A DNA stretch of 64,000 bases from Gammaproteobacteria bacterium (lineage in GTDB: Bacteria; Pseudomonadota; Gammaproteobacteria; Nevskiales; Nevskiaceae). The position numbers and the translations under genes are program-made. The notes beneath the pieces are model-generated. The model saw nothing but the letters and a program-made list of their open reading frames with translations. It was not told the DNA's origin and ran no database searches. Location of the stretch: positions 1 through 64,000 of the forward strand of contig JAPLSA010000005.1 in NCBI GenBank assembly GCA_026398815.1, written 5' to 3'. Within the stretch, counting starts at the first letter, position 1. Each line of letters starts with the position of its first letter. Of this stretch, positions 1 to 8,554 are shown one piece after another.

Positions 1-123
1 ATGGCCGAAGACTGGCGGTATCGCTACAACCACCACCGACCACATCGCGCACTCGGGGGGTTGCCGCCTGTTCCGTACGCCTTGGCAATATCATCCACAA
101 CCTCTATCCCAGGCTGTCTCTGA
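1..123 (+). pseudogene. IS3-family transposase OrfB, C-terminal fragment
   Basis: The first 41 codons read MAEDWRYRYNHHRPHRALGG and continue through PPVPYA to a TGA at 121-123. The W-R-x-x-Y-N-x-x-R-P-H-x-x-L-G signature is the conserved tail of the IS3-family DDE transposase (OrfB, rve core). Only this tail lies in the window; the rest would be to the left, so whether the element is intact outside cannot be judged. It sits 14 bp from the truncated Tn3 transposase on the opposite strand, which suggests that this IS inserted into, or recombined with, the Tn3 element. Confidence 0.75.
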
Positions 124-137
124 AAAACGAGGACGCT

Positions 138-2042
138 TCAAAACTCCAAGCCCTTCATCGCGCCTGCGACATCCGCTGAAGTCAGCTCCGTCACCATCAT
201 GGCGACACCCGAAGCTGTCATGTCTGTGCCCAAACCCAGGACGCCAGCGTAATTCAGGAGCAACTCGCGATCGCTTCTTGGAAGCCGGCCTTGCAGTGCT
301 TTGGAAAACCGCGTCAGCACATCCATCTCAAGCATCAGCTCAGGCAGCTGGATGCTGCCGATCTCCTGATCGATCATGAGGCGCACTGCGGCGACTTCGG
401 GCGCCTCTCCCTCGGCCTCAAGACGGTCGAGGCTGATGTCGTTTTCCTTGATGTCCAGCTCGCCGCGCCTCAGCGCCGAAGCGACTGCTTTAAGCCCTTG
501 CTCAGCGGCCTTGATTAAGGGATTGAGATAGTCGTCGACGTTGTGGGGGAGACGCAGCAGGCCATAGTGACGACGCTTCTGTTTTTCCCACTCTGCAGCC
601 GGAATCAGCAGATGGTCGCGATCACGGAAAGTGTTGCTGTAGTCCACCCAGCAGCTGCCACGACGGAAGCCTTTCCTGAGATTCAAAAGGGTCTCTGCCT
701 CGAACGCGCGCATCGCGCGCTCGCGATCCGCCTGCTCCCCAACCAGCGGTTCCCAGAGTTTGGAATGCCCCTTTACGTGGTCCGGCAGGGCCGTGCGGTT
801 TTTCTCGTAGAGATCGCGGAGGGTGCCGAGCCCGGCGAGACCTTTGTCGTCGTCGTTGCCTTTGACATCCAGATTGGCCAGCCGCTTGAGAAGTGGGCGG
901 ATCGACTTGTTCTGATCGACCAATTCCGAACGCACTGCTGCTGCCCGTGTCGGGAACACCTTGTCGCCGAAGGTCTGCTGAAATTCGAGAATTTTCTCGC
1001 GCAGCGCAGTTGCCTCAAGCTTTTCGTTGTTCGCCATGCCGAAGATGGCGGTCAGTGCCTCGCGATAGCTTACGACGGTGGTGGCATCTGCCTTTTTTAC
1101 GTTCTGGGCCGCGCGGCTGACAATGTCGGAGGTCATCTTGCCGGTCAGCTGGATAGCGGCATCTGAGGCTTGGCTGAGACTGACCTTGAGAAATGACACC
1201 AGCTGCAGGATTTGCGATTCCAGCTTCAGACGCTTGAAGCTTCGCGGGCTTCGCTGCTGCATCAGGCGCGCATAGTCCTGTAGTCGCTGCGAGGAAACAC
1301 CGGGTAGCTCGACCGCGTGGATGCCAAGGCTGGTCAGAAAGTCGATCTTCTCGAATATCGACGCAACATTTTTCGGGGAGCGTCGCCGGGGCGCGCTTTG
1401 CAACCATTCCAGGGTGGAGCGACCGTCTTTGCGGCTGGCGAGCAGCGCATCTGCCCATACTTGGCGTTGCTCCGGCGTCGTCGCCTTGCAGATCGTGACA
1501 TAGGTGGACTGCTCGGTATCACTTGAAGCTCGGACGCAAAGTTCCCGAATCGCATAAAGACCAGGGATCAGCACCTTGCGATCCACCAGCCATCGACAGG
1601 CGAGATCTATCAGCCGGTCAACCGAACTCGTGCCATTGCTCGCAGCCCTCATGGCAGCGAGCAGCATGGCTTCCTGCCTTTTGGTAATGGCCTGGATTCC
1701 CAGATAGGTCATCGCCCAGGCTTGATGTTGAATGCGGGTATTCTTGCGTTTGTAGATCCCTCGAATTGAAGCGATAGACGGCGCTTCCAAGCCTAACTGA
1801 TCACCAACGAACTTCAGCAGCGGTCGGGGGAGGGTATTGAAGGAGTTGAGTCGGCCACCAGACAGCCGGACAAACCCCAGCTGGATCGCAACAGCAATCC
1901 TGAACTGCTTGTTGAACCCCGCGCAGATCGCCTCGATGTCCTTGGGGGCGAGCGTGAAAAACTCTTCCATCTCAAAGGGAGTCAATTCGCCGGGCAGTTC
2001 ATCGATCCCGAGAAACCGTTCTTTCCACTGCGACACTGGCAT
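138..2042 (-). pseudogene. tnpA: Tn3-family transposase TnpA, truncated before the catalytic residues
   Basis: The open frame of 634 codons begins MPVSQWKERFLGIDELPGEL, the DUF4158 N-terminal domain typical of Tn3-family transposases. The middle follows the family, up to LPELMLEMDVLTRFSKALQG near residue 565. Full-length TnpA is about 950-1000 residues. This copy stops at residue 634, just after the region that precedes the first catalytic aspartate, so the whole DDE triad is missing and it should be inactive. The stop comes two codons after the last family-like residues (GLE), right beside the IS3 fragment at 1-123, which marks the truncation point. GC content is visibly lower than in the host genes to the right. 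No resolvase or passenger gene is seen. Confidence 0.85.
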
Positions 2043-2099
2043 CCCCTGTGACGGAGTTACCCGAATGTATCAGCGCGCTCTGGGAATAAATACTGAACC

Positions 2100-2118
2100 C
2101 GGTCCGGTCTTCGGACCG
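2100..2118. promoter_or_regulatory. 7-bp dyad upstream of tnpA
   Basis: CGGTCCG (2100-2106) and CGGACCG (2112-2118) form a perfect inverted repeat with a 5-base loop, 58 bp upstream of the tnpA start. No T-tract follows on either strand. It could be a leader hairpin in the tnpA mRNA or part of a resolution site; the sequence does not decide. Confidence 0.4.
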
Positions 2119-2162
2119 ACCAGTCTGTGGGTTTCGCTTGCCCGCAAACTTAGGGGGCTACC

Positions 2163-2188
2163 ATAACCTATTGATTATTATAGGTTAT
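2163..2188 (-). promoter_or_regulatory. Probable tnpA promoter inside an AT-rich dyad
   Basis: ATAACCTA (2163-2170) and TAGGTTAT (2181-2188) are perfect 8-bp inverted arms around a 10-bp spacer. On the minus strand the spacer and arm contain a perfect TATAAT (complement of 2177-2182), with a TTACAA-like -35 about 19 bp upstream, pointing towards tnpA. A dyad flanking the -10 box suggests autoregulation or a recombinase/resolution core site. The AT-rich sequence contrasts with the host DNA. Confidence 0.5.
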
Positions 2189-2211
2189 CTGAAAATAATG
2201 CTTGTAAGTCA

Positions 2212-3549
2212 TTGATTTATAAAGAATCGCAAACCGCCGCTTTTTCCTTCTTCAACCAGATAACCCCGGATCAGTACAGCCAGGAATTCCGCATTGCATC
2301 TAACAGCAAGGGGCCGCTGAACTACGTCGGTGGACTCTACTTCTACAGCCAGGAAATCAAGGGCCGGCCGACCAGCATCTACGGCCCGCAAGGCGCCTAC
2401 TGGCTGCTGAACCAGGCGAACTTCAGCGTGCAGATTCCACGCAATCTGCTCGACGGCTACGGGCAGATCGGCGCCTCTCAGTTCAGGGTCAAGAGCTACG
2501 CAGCCTTCGGCGAAGCGAGCTACGAGATCCTGCCGCGTCTCTCCGGCACGCTCGGCCTGCGCTACACCTACGAAGACAAGCAGGGCCGCTACGCCACGCA
2601 GGTGTTCGGCGGACCCGACCTGAGCCAGTTCGATGCCGCGACAGCCGCCGAACTTCGGCGCGCGCAGCTGTCGATCCTCAGGCCGCAGGCCTACACCGCG
2701 ACCGATGACGGCGGCAACCTGTCCGGGCGCGCGAACCTGGCCTATGCGCTGACCCAGGATCTGCTCGGCTATGCCAGCTACGCCTACGGCTTCAAGTCCG
2801 GCGGCCTGAACCAATCGGGCCTGCCGCTGGACGCTCAGAACCAGCCGGCGCTGGCGACGGCGGTGATCAAGGACGAGACCAACTCGACGATCGAACTGGG
2901 CCTGAAATCGACGCTGTTCGGCGGCCGGGCAACGGTCAATCTCGCGGCCTACCGCTCGGTGGTCGAGGACTATCAGGCCAACATCGTCTCGAATCTTGAA
3001 ACGGCGGCGCTGCGCTCGTATCCGGCCAATGTTCCCGAAGTGCGGGTGCAGGGTGTGGAGGCAGATGTCGCCGCCGTGCTGTTCAGGGGCTTCCGGCTGC
3101 GCGCCTCGCTGGCCTATGCCGATGGCGAGAACACCGACTACCCGGCAGGCCCCTGTCCGCTCGAGGTGCAGACGGCGGCCACCGTTGCCTGCAACCTCAC
3201 CGGCGTGAAGCTCGCCGGACTATCGAAGTGGGTCGGCACCATCGGCTTCGACTACACGCAGGCCGCAGGCCCCGGAGCGGCGGTGATCCACGTCGATTCG
3301 ATCGCGCGCAGCGGCTACAACAGCGACACCTCGGCCTCGCAGTTCACCGAGATCAGCGGCTATACCGTGGTCAACGCCAGCCTGGGCTATCGATTCCGCA
3401 GCGGCTGGGAGTTCGACGTGTTCGCACGCAACCTGTTCGATCACGACTACATCACCGCGCTGACCGTCCAGACCGGCAATTCCGGCCTGATCCTCGGCCA
3501 GCCCAGCGATCCGCGCATCGTCGGCGGCACGGTGCGGGTCCGCTTCTGA
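2212..3549 (+). pseudogene. TonB-dependent receptor, 5'-truncated by the mobile element
   Basis: This encodes the C-terminal barrel of a TonB-dependent outer-membrane receptor. Family features are YSQEFRIAS near the start, repeated aromatic beta-strand motifs such as YASYAYGFKSGGLNQSG, LGYRFRSGWEFDVFARNLF, and a final GGTVRVRF strand. About 445 codons remain of a usual 700-800. The signal peptide, TonB box and plug domain are absent. The open frame starts inside AT-rich sequence continuous with the transposon end, so the ATG at 2212 is probably not a real start. The host/transposon joint lies somewhere between about 2190 and 2270; CCCC at 2264-2267 is one candidate Tn3 terminus, since those ends read GGGG inward, but this is unproven. 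Confidence 0.85.
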
Positions 3550-3580
3550 ACGGCGCGCCGCGCGCCGCAACGCGTGCGGC

Positions 3581-4924
3581 TCAGGTGGAACGCGTGGCGG
3601 CGGCGATCTTCGCTCGCCAGTCCGCCGCCTTTGCCAGCACGGCCGGTTCGTCCAGGGTCAGCAGCTGCCGGTTGCGCATCAGCGCGCGACCGGCGACGTA
3701 GACATCGGTGACCTGATCGCGGCCGACGGCGTAGGCGAGGGTGGAGATCACGTCGTAGACCGGTGTCGTCGACGCAGGGCTCAAGTCGATCGCGATGAAG
3801 TCGGCCGACTTGCCGACCGCCAGCGAGCCGGTTTCATTGTCGATGCCCAGCGCCCTTGCACCGTTGAGCGTCGCCAGCTTCAGCGCGGTGGCAGCCGGCA
3901 CCGCGCGCGGATCGCCGGAAGCGCCCTTGGCCAGCAGCGCGGCGGTGCGGGTTTCGGCCAGCAGGTCGAGATCGTTGTTGCTGGCCGCGCCATCGGTGCC
4001 GACCATCACGTTGGCGCCGGCGGCGATGAGCCTGGCGATCGGTGCGATGCCGCTGGCCAGCTTCAGGTTCGATTCCGGGCAGTGGGCGATGCTCAGCCCG
4101 AGCCGGCCGCAGTCGGCGATCTCCTCGTCGCTGAGCTGGGTCATGTGCACGGCGATGAAGTCCGGGCCCAGCAGATCCAGCGCCTTCAGCCGCGCCAGCG
4201 GCCGGCGGCCATCCGGGCCGGCCAGCGCTTGGTTCACTTCGTCGGCGGTTTCGTGCACGTGCATGTGGATCGGCAGGCCCATCTCGGTGGCCAGCGCGCG
4301 GATCTTCAGCAGCGGCGCGTCCGACACCGTGTACGGCGCATGCGGCGCGAAGGCAGCGCGCAGCAGCGGCTGGCGGCGAATCTGGTGCTCGTAGACATCC
4401 AGACCCTTGCGGATGTAGTCGTCGGCGTCGGTTGCCCAGGCGGTCGGGAAGTCGATCAGCAGCAGGCCGATCGTCGCCCGCAGGCCGACGGCGGCGGCGA
4501 CTTCGGCGGTCGCGTCCGGGAAGAAGTACATGTCGTTGAAGCAGGTGGTGCCGCTGCGGATCATCTCGGCGCAGGCCAGCCGCACGCCGTCGACGCAGAA
4601 CGCGCGGCTGACCACGGCCGCTTCCGCCGGCCAGATGTGCTGGTTCAGCCAGTCCATCAGCGGCAGGTCATCGGCCAGGCCGCGCATCAGCGCCATCGCC
4701 GAATGCGTGTGGCCATTGACCAGGCCCGGCATCAGCGCGTGCTCGGGCAGTTCCAGCGTGTCGGCCGGCTGGTAGGTCTGGCGCGCGAAGGCGGCCGGCA
4801 GGATGTCGACGATGCGGCCGTCGCGGATCGCCAGCGCGTGCTCGACCAGCGCCACGCCTTCGGGTTCGATCGGCACCAGCCACTTCGGGAAGACCAGCAG
4901 GTCGATGGTTTGCATGGGGGTCAT
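3581..4924 (-). CDS. mtaD: 5-methylthioadenosine/S-adenosylhomocysteine deaminase
   Basis: This is a TRZ/ATZ-family amidohydrolase that deaminates MTA (and SAH) at the purine ring. The metal site is visible: H-x-H in GLVNGHTHSAMALMRG, HMHVHETADE, AHCPESNLKLASG and VGTDGAASNNDLD. At 447 residues it has the usual length. I chose ATG 4924 (MTPMQTIDLLVFPKW); the frame is open to 5032, but that would overlap the divergent mtnA start, and ATG 4915 is an equally possible start. No strong ribosome site is seen. Its position head-to-head with mtnA fits the Pseudomonas-type salvage route in which MTA is deaminated to methylthioinosine before phosphorolysis to the MtnA substrate. No methylthioinosine phosphorylase is in the window. 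Confidence 0.9.
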   Translation of the reverse strand: MTPMQTIDLLVFPKWLVPIEPEGVALVEHALAIRDGRIVDILPAAFARQTYQPADTLELPEHALMPGLVNGHTHSAMALMRGLADDLPLMDWLNQHIWPAEAAVVSRAFCVDGVRLACAEMIRSGTTCFNDMYFFPDATAEVAAAVGLRATIGLLLIDFPTAWATDADDYIRKGLDVYEHQIRRQPLLRAAFAPHAPYTVSDAPLLKIRALATEMGLPIHMHVHETADEVNQALAGPDGRRPLARLKALDLLGPDFIAVHMTQLSDEEIADCGRLGLSIAHCPESNLKLASGIAPIARLIAAGANVMVGTDGAASNNDLDLLAETRTAALLAKGASGDPRAVPAATALKLATLNGARALGIDNETGSLAVGKSADFIAIDLSPASTTPVYDVISTLAYAVGRDQVTDVYVAGRALMRNRQLLTLDEPAVLAKAADWRAKIAAATRST

Positions 4925-4971
4925 CGGATGGGGATGGGCGTTAGTTTGGCATCTCGACATCGGCCTGCCGA

Positions 4972-5002
4972 TGACGGTCACCGGCGGGCGCAACGCTAGA
5001 AT
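4972..5002 (+). promoter_or_regulatory. Candidate mtnA promoter in the mtaD/mtnA divergent gap
   Basis: TAGAAT at 4997-5002 is a near-consensus -10 box 30 bp before the mtnA ATG. TGACGG at 4972-4977 is a poor -35 with a long 19-bp spacer. The 107-bp gap must hold promoters for both divergent genes. No SAM riboswitch fold or MetJ/MetR box was recognised. Confidence 0.3.
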
Positions 5003-5031
5003 GCAGGCCCGCAAATCCGATACCCGATGCA

Positions 5032-6036
5032 ATGACAGAATCTCCGAAGGGCGTGCAGGCGATCCGCTGGCAAGGCGGCGTGCTGCAGCTGCTCGACCAG
5101 CGCCTGCTGCCGGCCGAAGAACGCTGGATCGACTGCCGCACGGCCGCCGAAACCGCTAGCGCGATCCACGACATGGTGGTGCGCGGTGCGCCGGCGATCG
5201 GCATCGCCGCCGCGTTCGGGCTGGTGCTGGCAGTGCGCGCCGATGCAGCCACCTTCGACGAGGCTGAGCGCGTGCTCGCGGCTTCGCGGCCGACCGCCGT
5301 CAACCTGCACTGGGCGCTGCGGCGGATGCGCGGTGTCTGGACCGGCGATGTCGCGCGGCTGGAAGCCGAAGCAGTGGCGATCTTCGACGAGGATCTGCGC
5401 CAGAACCTGACGATGGCGCAGTTCGGTGCAGCGCTGATCGCGCCCGGCTCGGCCGTGCTGACCCATTGCAACACCGGCGCGCTGGCCACCGGCGGCCACG
5501 GCACCGCGCTCGGCGTGATCCGCACGGCCTGGCAGCAGGGCCGCATTGCCGAGGTCTACAACACCGAAACCCGGCCGTGGCTGCAGGGCGCGCGGCTGAC
5601 CGCCTGGGAGCTGATGCGCGAGGGCATCCCCGGCGAGCTGATCGCCGATGGCGCCGCTGCCCATCTGATGAGCACGCGCAAGATCGACTGGGTGATCGTC
5701 GGCGCCGACCGCATCGCCGCCAATGGCGACACCGCGAACAAGATCGGCACCCACATGCTGGCGGTGGTGGCGAAGCATTACGGCGCCCGGTTCATGGTGG
5801 TCGCGCCCAGCGGCACCTTCGACCTGAGCCTGGCCAACGGCGGCCTGATCCCGATCGAGGAACGCACCGCCACGGAGCTGACCGAGTTCAAGGGCGCAGC
5901 CATCGCCCCGGCCGGCATGCGCGCCTTCAATCCGGTATTCGACGTGACCCCGGCTGCGCTCATCGACGCCATCGTCTGCGAACGCGGCGTGGTGTCGCCG
6001 CCCACCACCGCTGCCCTGAAGGCCCTGCTCGGATGA
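5032..6036 (+). CDS. mtnA: S-methyl-5-thioribose-1-phosphate isomerase
   Basis: MtnA converts 5-methylthioribose-1-phosphate to methylthioribulose-1-phosphate in methionine salvage (eIF2B-like fold). Diagnostic segments are [16 protein letters not shown], the catalytic Cys in [19 protein letters not shown], and the catalytic Asp in [17 protein letters not shown]. At 334 residues the length is normal. The stop overlaps the start of the next gene (ATGA, 6033-6036), so the two are translationally coupled. No other mtnBCD genes follow. Confidence 0.97.
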   Translation: MTESPKGVQAIRWQGGVLQLLDQRLLPAEERWIDCRTAAETASAIHDMVVRGAPAIGIAAAFGLVLAVRADAATFDEAERVLAASRPTAVNLHWALRRMRGVWTGDVARLEAEAVAIFDEDLRQNLTMAQFGAALIAPGSAVLTHCNTGALATGGHGTALGVIRTAWQQGRIAEVYNTETRPWLQGARLTAWELMREGIPGELIADGAAAHLMSTRKIDWVIVGADRIAANGDTANKIGTHMLAVVAKHYGARFMVVAPSGTFDLSLANGGLIPIEERTATELTEFKGAAIAPAGMRAFNPVFDVTPAALIDAIVCERGVVSPPTTAALKALLG

Positions 6037-6560
6037 TCTACCAGATCGACAACCGCATTCCGCAACTGCACGACAGCGCCTGGGTCGCCGACAATGCCGT
6101 GGTCATCGGCTCGGTGGTGATGGCGGCCGGCAGCAGCATCTGGTTCAACTGCGTGGTGCGCGGCGACAACGACCTGATCAGCATCGGCGAGAACAGCAAC
6201 ATCCAGGACGGCTCGCTGCTGCATACCGACACCGGTTTCAAGCTGATCGTCGGCCGCGACTGCACGATCGGCCACCAGGTGATGCTGCACGGCTGCGAGA
6301 TCGGCGACGGCTGCCTGATCGGCATCCAGAGCGTGGTGCTGAACGGCGCGAAGATCGGCCAGAACTCGATCGTCGGTGCCGGCAGTGTGGTGCCCGAAGG
6401 CAAGGTCTATCCGGACAACGTGCTGATCCTCGGCAGCCCGGCCGTGGTCAAGCGCGAGCTGAAGCCGGCCGAGTACGAGCGCATCCGCTACGGCGCGAAG
6501 CACTATGTGCAGAACGCCGCGCGCTATCGCAGCAGCCTGAAGGCGCTGCCGCCGCGATGA
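6033..6560 (+). CDS. Gamma-carbonic anhydrase family protein (YrdA-like)
   Basis: This 175-residue left-handed beta-helix protein has hexapeptide repeats ([40 protein letters not shown]). The three zinc-ligand histidines of the gamma-CA/YrdA family are likely in LLHTDTG and [12 protein letters not shown]. Members bind metal trimerically; carbonic anhydrase activity is proven only for some. The gene starts inside the mtnA stop and ends inside the start of the DUF1460 gene, so all three form one operon. The link to methionine salvage is positional only. Confidence 0.92.
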   Translation: MIYQIDNRIPQLHDSAWVADNAVVIGSVVMAAGSSIWFNCVVRGDNDLISIGENSNIQDGSLLHTDTGFKLIVGRDCTIGHQVMLHGCEIGDGCLIGIQSVVLNGAKIGQNSIVGAGSVVPEGKVYPDNVLILGSPAVVKRELKPAEYERIRYGAKHYVQNAARYRSSLKALPPR

Positions 6561-7444
6561 AGGCCACGCTGGCGTTCGTGCTGTCGCTGGCGGCGCTGGC
6601 GGCGACGGCTGCCGATGAGCTGCCCGAACGTGACCGGCCAGCCTTCGACGCCATCGTCAACACGCTGGCACCGAGCGCGGCGACGCTGGAATGGACGGCG
6701 CTGCTGCAGGCCACCGCCACCCATCCCAGCCTGATCGGCGCGCCTTACGAGGCCAACCCGCTCGACCGCGACGCCAGAGGCACGGCCGAGCCGCTGCGCG
6801 CCGGCTTCGATGGCTTCGACTGCGTGACCTATGTCGAAACCGTGCTGGCGCTGGCGCGCAGCATCGCCCTCGGCAAGACCGCGCCGGCCGACTACGCGAC
6901 GGAGCTGGCGCATCTGCGCTATCGCCACGGCGAGCCCGGCTACTGCGCGCGCCAGCATTACTTCGGCGACTGGGCCGAGTTGCAGGTGGCGGCCGGTGTG
7001 CTCGAAGAAGTCACCACCGCGATTGCCGGCGACCCGGCCAATCTGGCGGTGCTGCGGCTGACCCACGGCTTCGATTTCCTCAGCCGCAACGCGGCCAAGA
7101 CGCCGGGGCTGACCGCTGCCGCCGACCGGCTGCACTGCGTGCGCGAACAGGAAGCAGCGCTGTCGGCGCGCGATGACGGCAGCGCCTACATCCGTGCCAC
7201 CAGCCTGCCGAAGATCATCAACGGCCTGAAGCCGGGCGACCTGATCGCCTGGGTCGCTGACGTGCCGGGGCTGGACATCCTGCATGTCGGCATCGTCGTC
7301 GCGCGGCCCAACGGCCGGCTGGAACTGGCGCAGGCCTCGAAGCGCGAGAGCCGGGTGCTGGTGTCGCCGGATCTGCTGCGCTACGCCGCTTCGCTGCGCC
7401 AGCAGCGCGGCGTGCGGGTGTTCCGGCCGCGCGATCCGCGCTGA
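6557..7444 (+). CDS. DUF1460 N-acetylmuramoyl-L-alanine amidase-like protein, exported
   Basis: The protein has 295 residues with an N-terminal signal peptide ([19 protein letters not shown], probable cleavage after residue 19). The DUF1460/NlpC-P60-like papain fold is indicated by the nucleophile motif GFDGFDCVTYVETVLA (Cys near residue 95) and the histidine in LDILHVGIVVARPNGRLEL. Family members are thought to cleave cell-wall peptide stems, and are mainly characterised structurally. It overlaps the gamma-CA gene by 4 bp. The palindromic repeat starting at 7489 follows it. Confidence 0.85.
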   Translation: MKATLAFVLSLAALAATAADELPERDRPAFDAIVNTLAPSAATLEWTALLQATATHPSLIGAPYEANPLDRDARGTAEPLRAGFDGFDCVTYVETVLALARSIALGKTAPADYATELAHLRYRHGEPGYCARQHYFGDWAELQVAAGVLEEVTTAIAGDPANLAVLRLTHGFDFLSRNAAKTPGLTAAADRLHCVREQEAALSARDDGSAYIRATSLPKIINGLKPGDLIAWVADVPGLDILHVGIVVARPNGRLELAQASKRESRVLVSPDLLRYAASLRQQRGVRVFRPRDPR

Positions 7445-7474
7445 AGCATTTCGGGCGCTAGGGCCTTTCGTCAA

Positions 7475-8032
7475 TTACTTTGCTCGCTGCGGCGGAGGTC
7501 GTTTTTGCCCAGCGCAACTCGATCGGAGCGGCCAATGGTCGAACCATTGGCGCGACGAGAGAGGCAGCAATGGGCAAAAACGGCCCCGCCCCGGAGGGTT
7601 GCGGCCAAAAAGCCGCCGGACTTCGTTGCGAACCTTGGCCATAGGATGGCTATGCCGTTCCGACGACGCCTGCCGCAGCTCGACACGCAGGTTCGCGAAA
7701 CGCCGGCTGCGGGTGATCACCGTGGCGCTGCCGATGGTGTCCTCCAGCGCTGCCGAGCGCAGGTACTCGGCGGTGATGCTGAAGATGCGCGGCACCCGGG
7801 TCGCACCGGTGGTGCGGATCAGTTCGGCTTGTGCGGCGATCTCCATCAGCGCCGCCAGCGCGCCGCCGTGCAGCGCCGGCACGCGCGGATTGCCGACCAC
7901 CTCGGGCCGGTACGGCATCCGGCTGCGCAGCGTGCCGTCCGCCTCTTCGAAGACCAGGCCCAAGGTCCGCACGAACGGCACCCGGTCGAGCAGCCGCTGC
8001 ACGTCGGCGGCGGTCAGCTTCGCGGCGGTCAT
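7475..8032 (-). CDS. PaaI-family thioesterase with repeat-derived C-terminus
   Basis: Residues 1-122 form a hotdog-fold thioesterase: LHGGALAALMEIAAQAELIR is the central helix with the HGG motif, followed by SITAEYLRSA and FANLRVELRQA. A normal member ends about 20 residues later with a strand of the type VAxATGTF; the neighbour at 8029-8493 still has VAIASATFALF. Here that strand is absent. From about position 7666 the frame enters the palindromic repeat and adds some 63 unrelated basic residues. The protein may be misfolded or tolerant of the change. The start overlaps the stop of the upstream paralogue by 4 bp, so the two are co-transcribed. Confidence 0.8.
   Translation of the reverse strand: MTAAKLTAADVQRLLDRVPFVRTLGLVFEEADGTLRSRMPYRPEVVGNPRVPALHGGALAALMEIAAQAELIRTTGATRVPRIFSITAEYLRSAALEDTIGSATVITRSRRFANLRVELRQASSERHSHPMAKVRNEVRRLFGRNPPGRGRFCPLLPLSSRQWFDHWPLRSSCAGQKRPPPQRAK
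7489..7593. repeat. Palindromic repeat element (REP/MITE-like), three nested arms
   Basis: The outer arms 7489-7511 and 7571-7593 pair imperfectly over 23 bp, with a perfect 11-bp inner part (GTTTTTGCCCA / TGGGCAAAAAC). The centre is a perfect 9-bp hairpin, GCCAATGGT (7531-7539) and ACCATTGGC (7543-7551), with a 3-base loop. A further small dyad (CATAG/CTATG) lies near 7640-7655, so the whole inserted block probably spans about 7460-7670. It carries no gene of its own. It runs through the 3' end of the thioesterase gene and supplies its last 60 or so codons and stop. Confidence 0.75.
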
Positions 8033-8493
8033 GACGCCGCCCCGGCGGGCGGCGAGACGCTCGGCGGGAACAGCGCGAAGGTGGCGCTGGCGATCGCCAC
8101 CGGGCGGTTCGGGTCGCCGTCATGGGCGATGCCGCGGATGGTTGCCAGGTGGTCGCTCAGGCCGATCACCTCGGCTTCGCAGCGCACGTCGAGCCCGGCG
8201 CCGGCCGGACGCAGGAAATCGACCCGCAGGTCCAGGGTCGCGGAGCGGCGCGGCTCGTCCATCACCGTCAGCATCACGGTGCCGCACAGCGTGTCGAGCA
8301 GGGTGCTGATCGGCCCCTCGTGCAGGTTCGCGGCCTCGGCATCGGCCACCAGGCGCGGATCGAACGGCAGGTCGGCGACCAGTTCGCCGTGCCCGATCCG
8401 CACCATCTTCAACCCGAGAAACGCGTTGAACGGAATGCGGGTCACCATGAACCGCTGCAGTTCATCGGGCGTGCAGCTGAGCAGCGGACTCAT
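8029..8493 (-). CDS. PaaI-family thioesterase
   Basis: This 154-residue hotdog-fold acyl-CoA thioesterase has NLHEGPISTLLDTLCGTVML as its central helix and SATLDLRVDFLRPAGAGLDV and VAIASATFALFP as its strands. It is intact, unlike the downstream paralogue it is coupled to through an ATGA overlap. Two adjacent hotdog proteins suggest a heteromeric or gene-duplicated enzyme. The substrate cannot be predicted. The central motif reads HEG rather than HGG, so the oxyanion-hole neighbourhood differs slightly from the paralogue. Confidence 0.88.
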   Translation of the reverse strand: MSPLLSCTPDELQRFMVTRIPFNAFLGLKMVRIGHGELVADLPFDPRLVADAEAANLHEGPISTLLDTLCGTVMLTVMDEPRRSATLDLRVDFLRPAGAGLDVRCEAEVIGLSDHLATIRGIAHDGDPNRPVAIASATFALFPPSVSPPAGAAS

Positions 8494-8554
8494 GGGCGCC
8501 TGCCTTGCGGAATCGGGGCCGCTGTCGACGGCGACAGCGGCGGAAATGGACGGA

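Noticed and set aside
7489-7593. Reading the palindrome as a rho-independent terminator
   Set aside because: It is far too long and complex, lies inside a coding frame and has no T-tract at the stem base.
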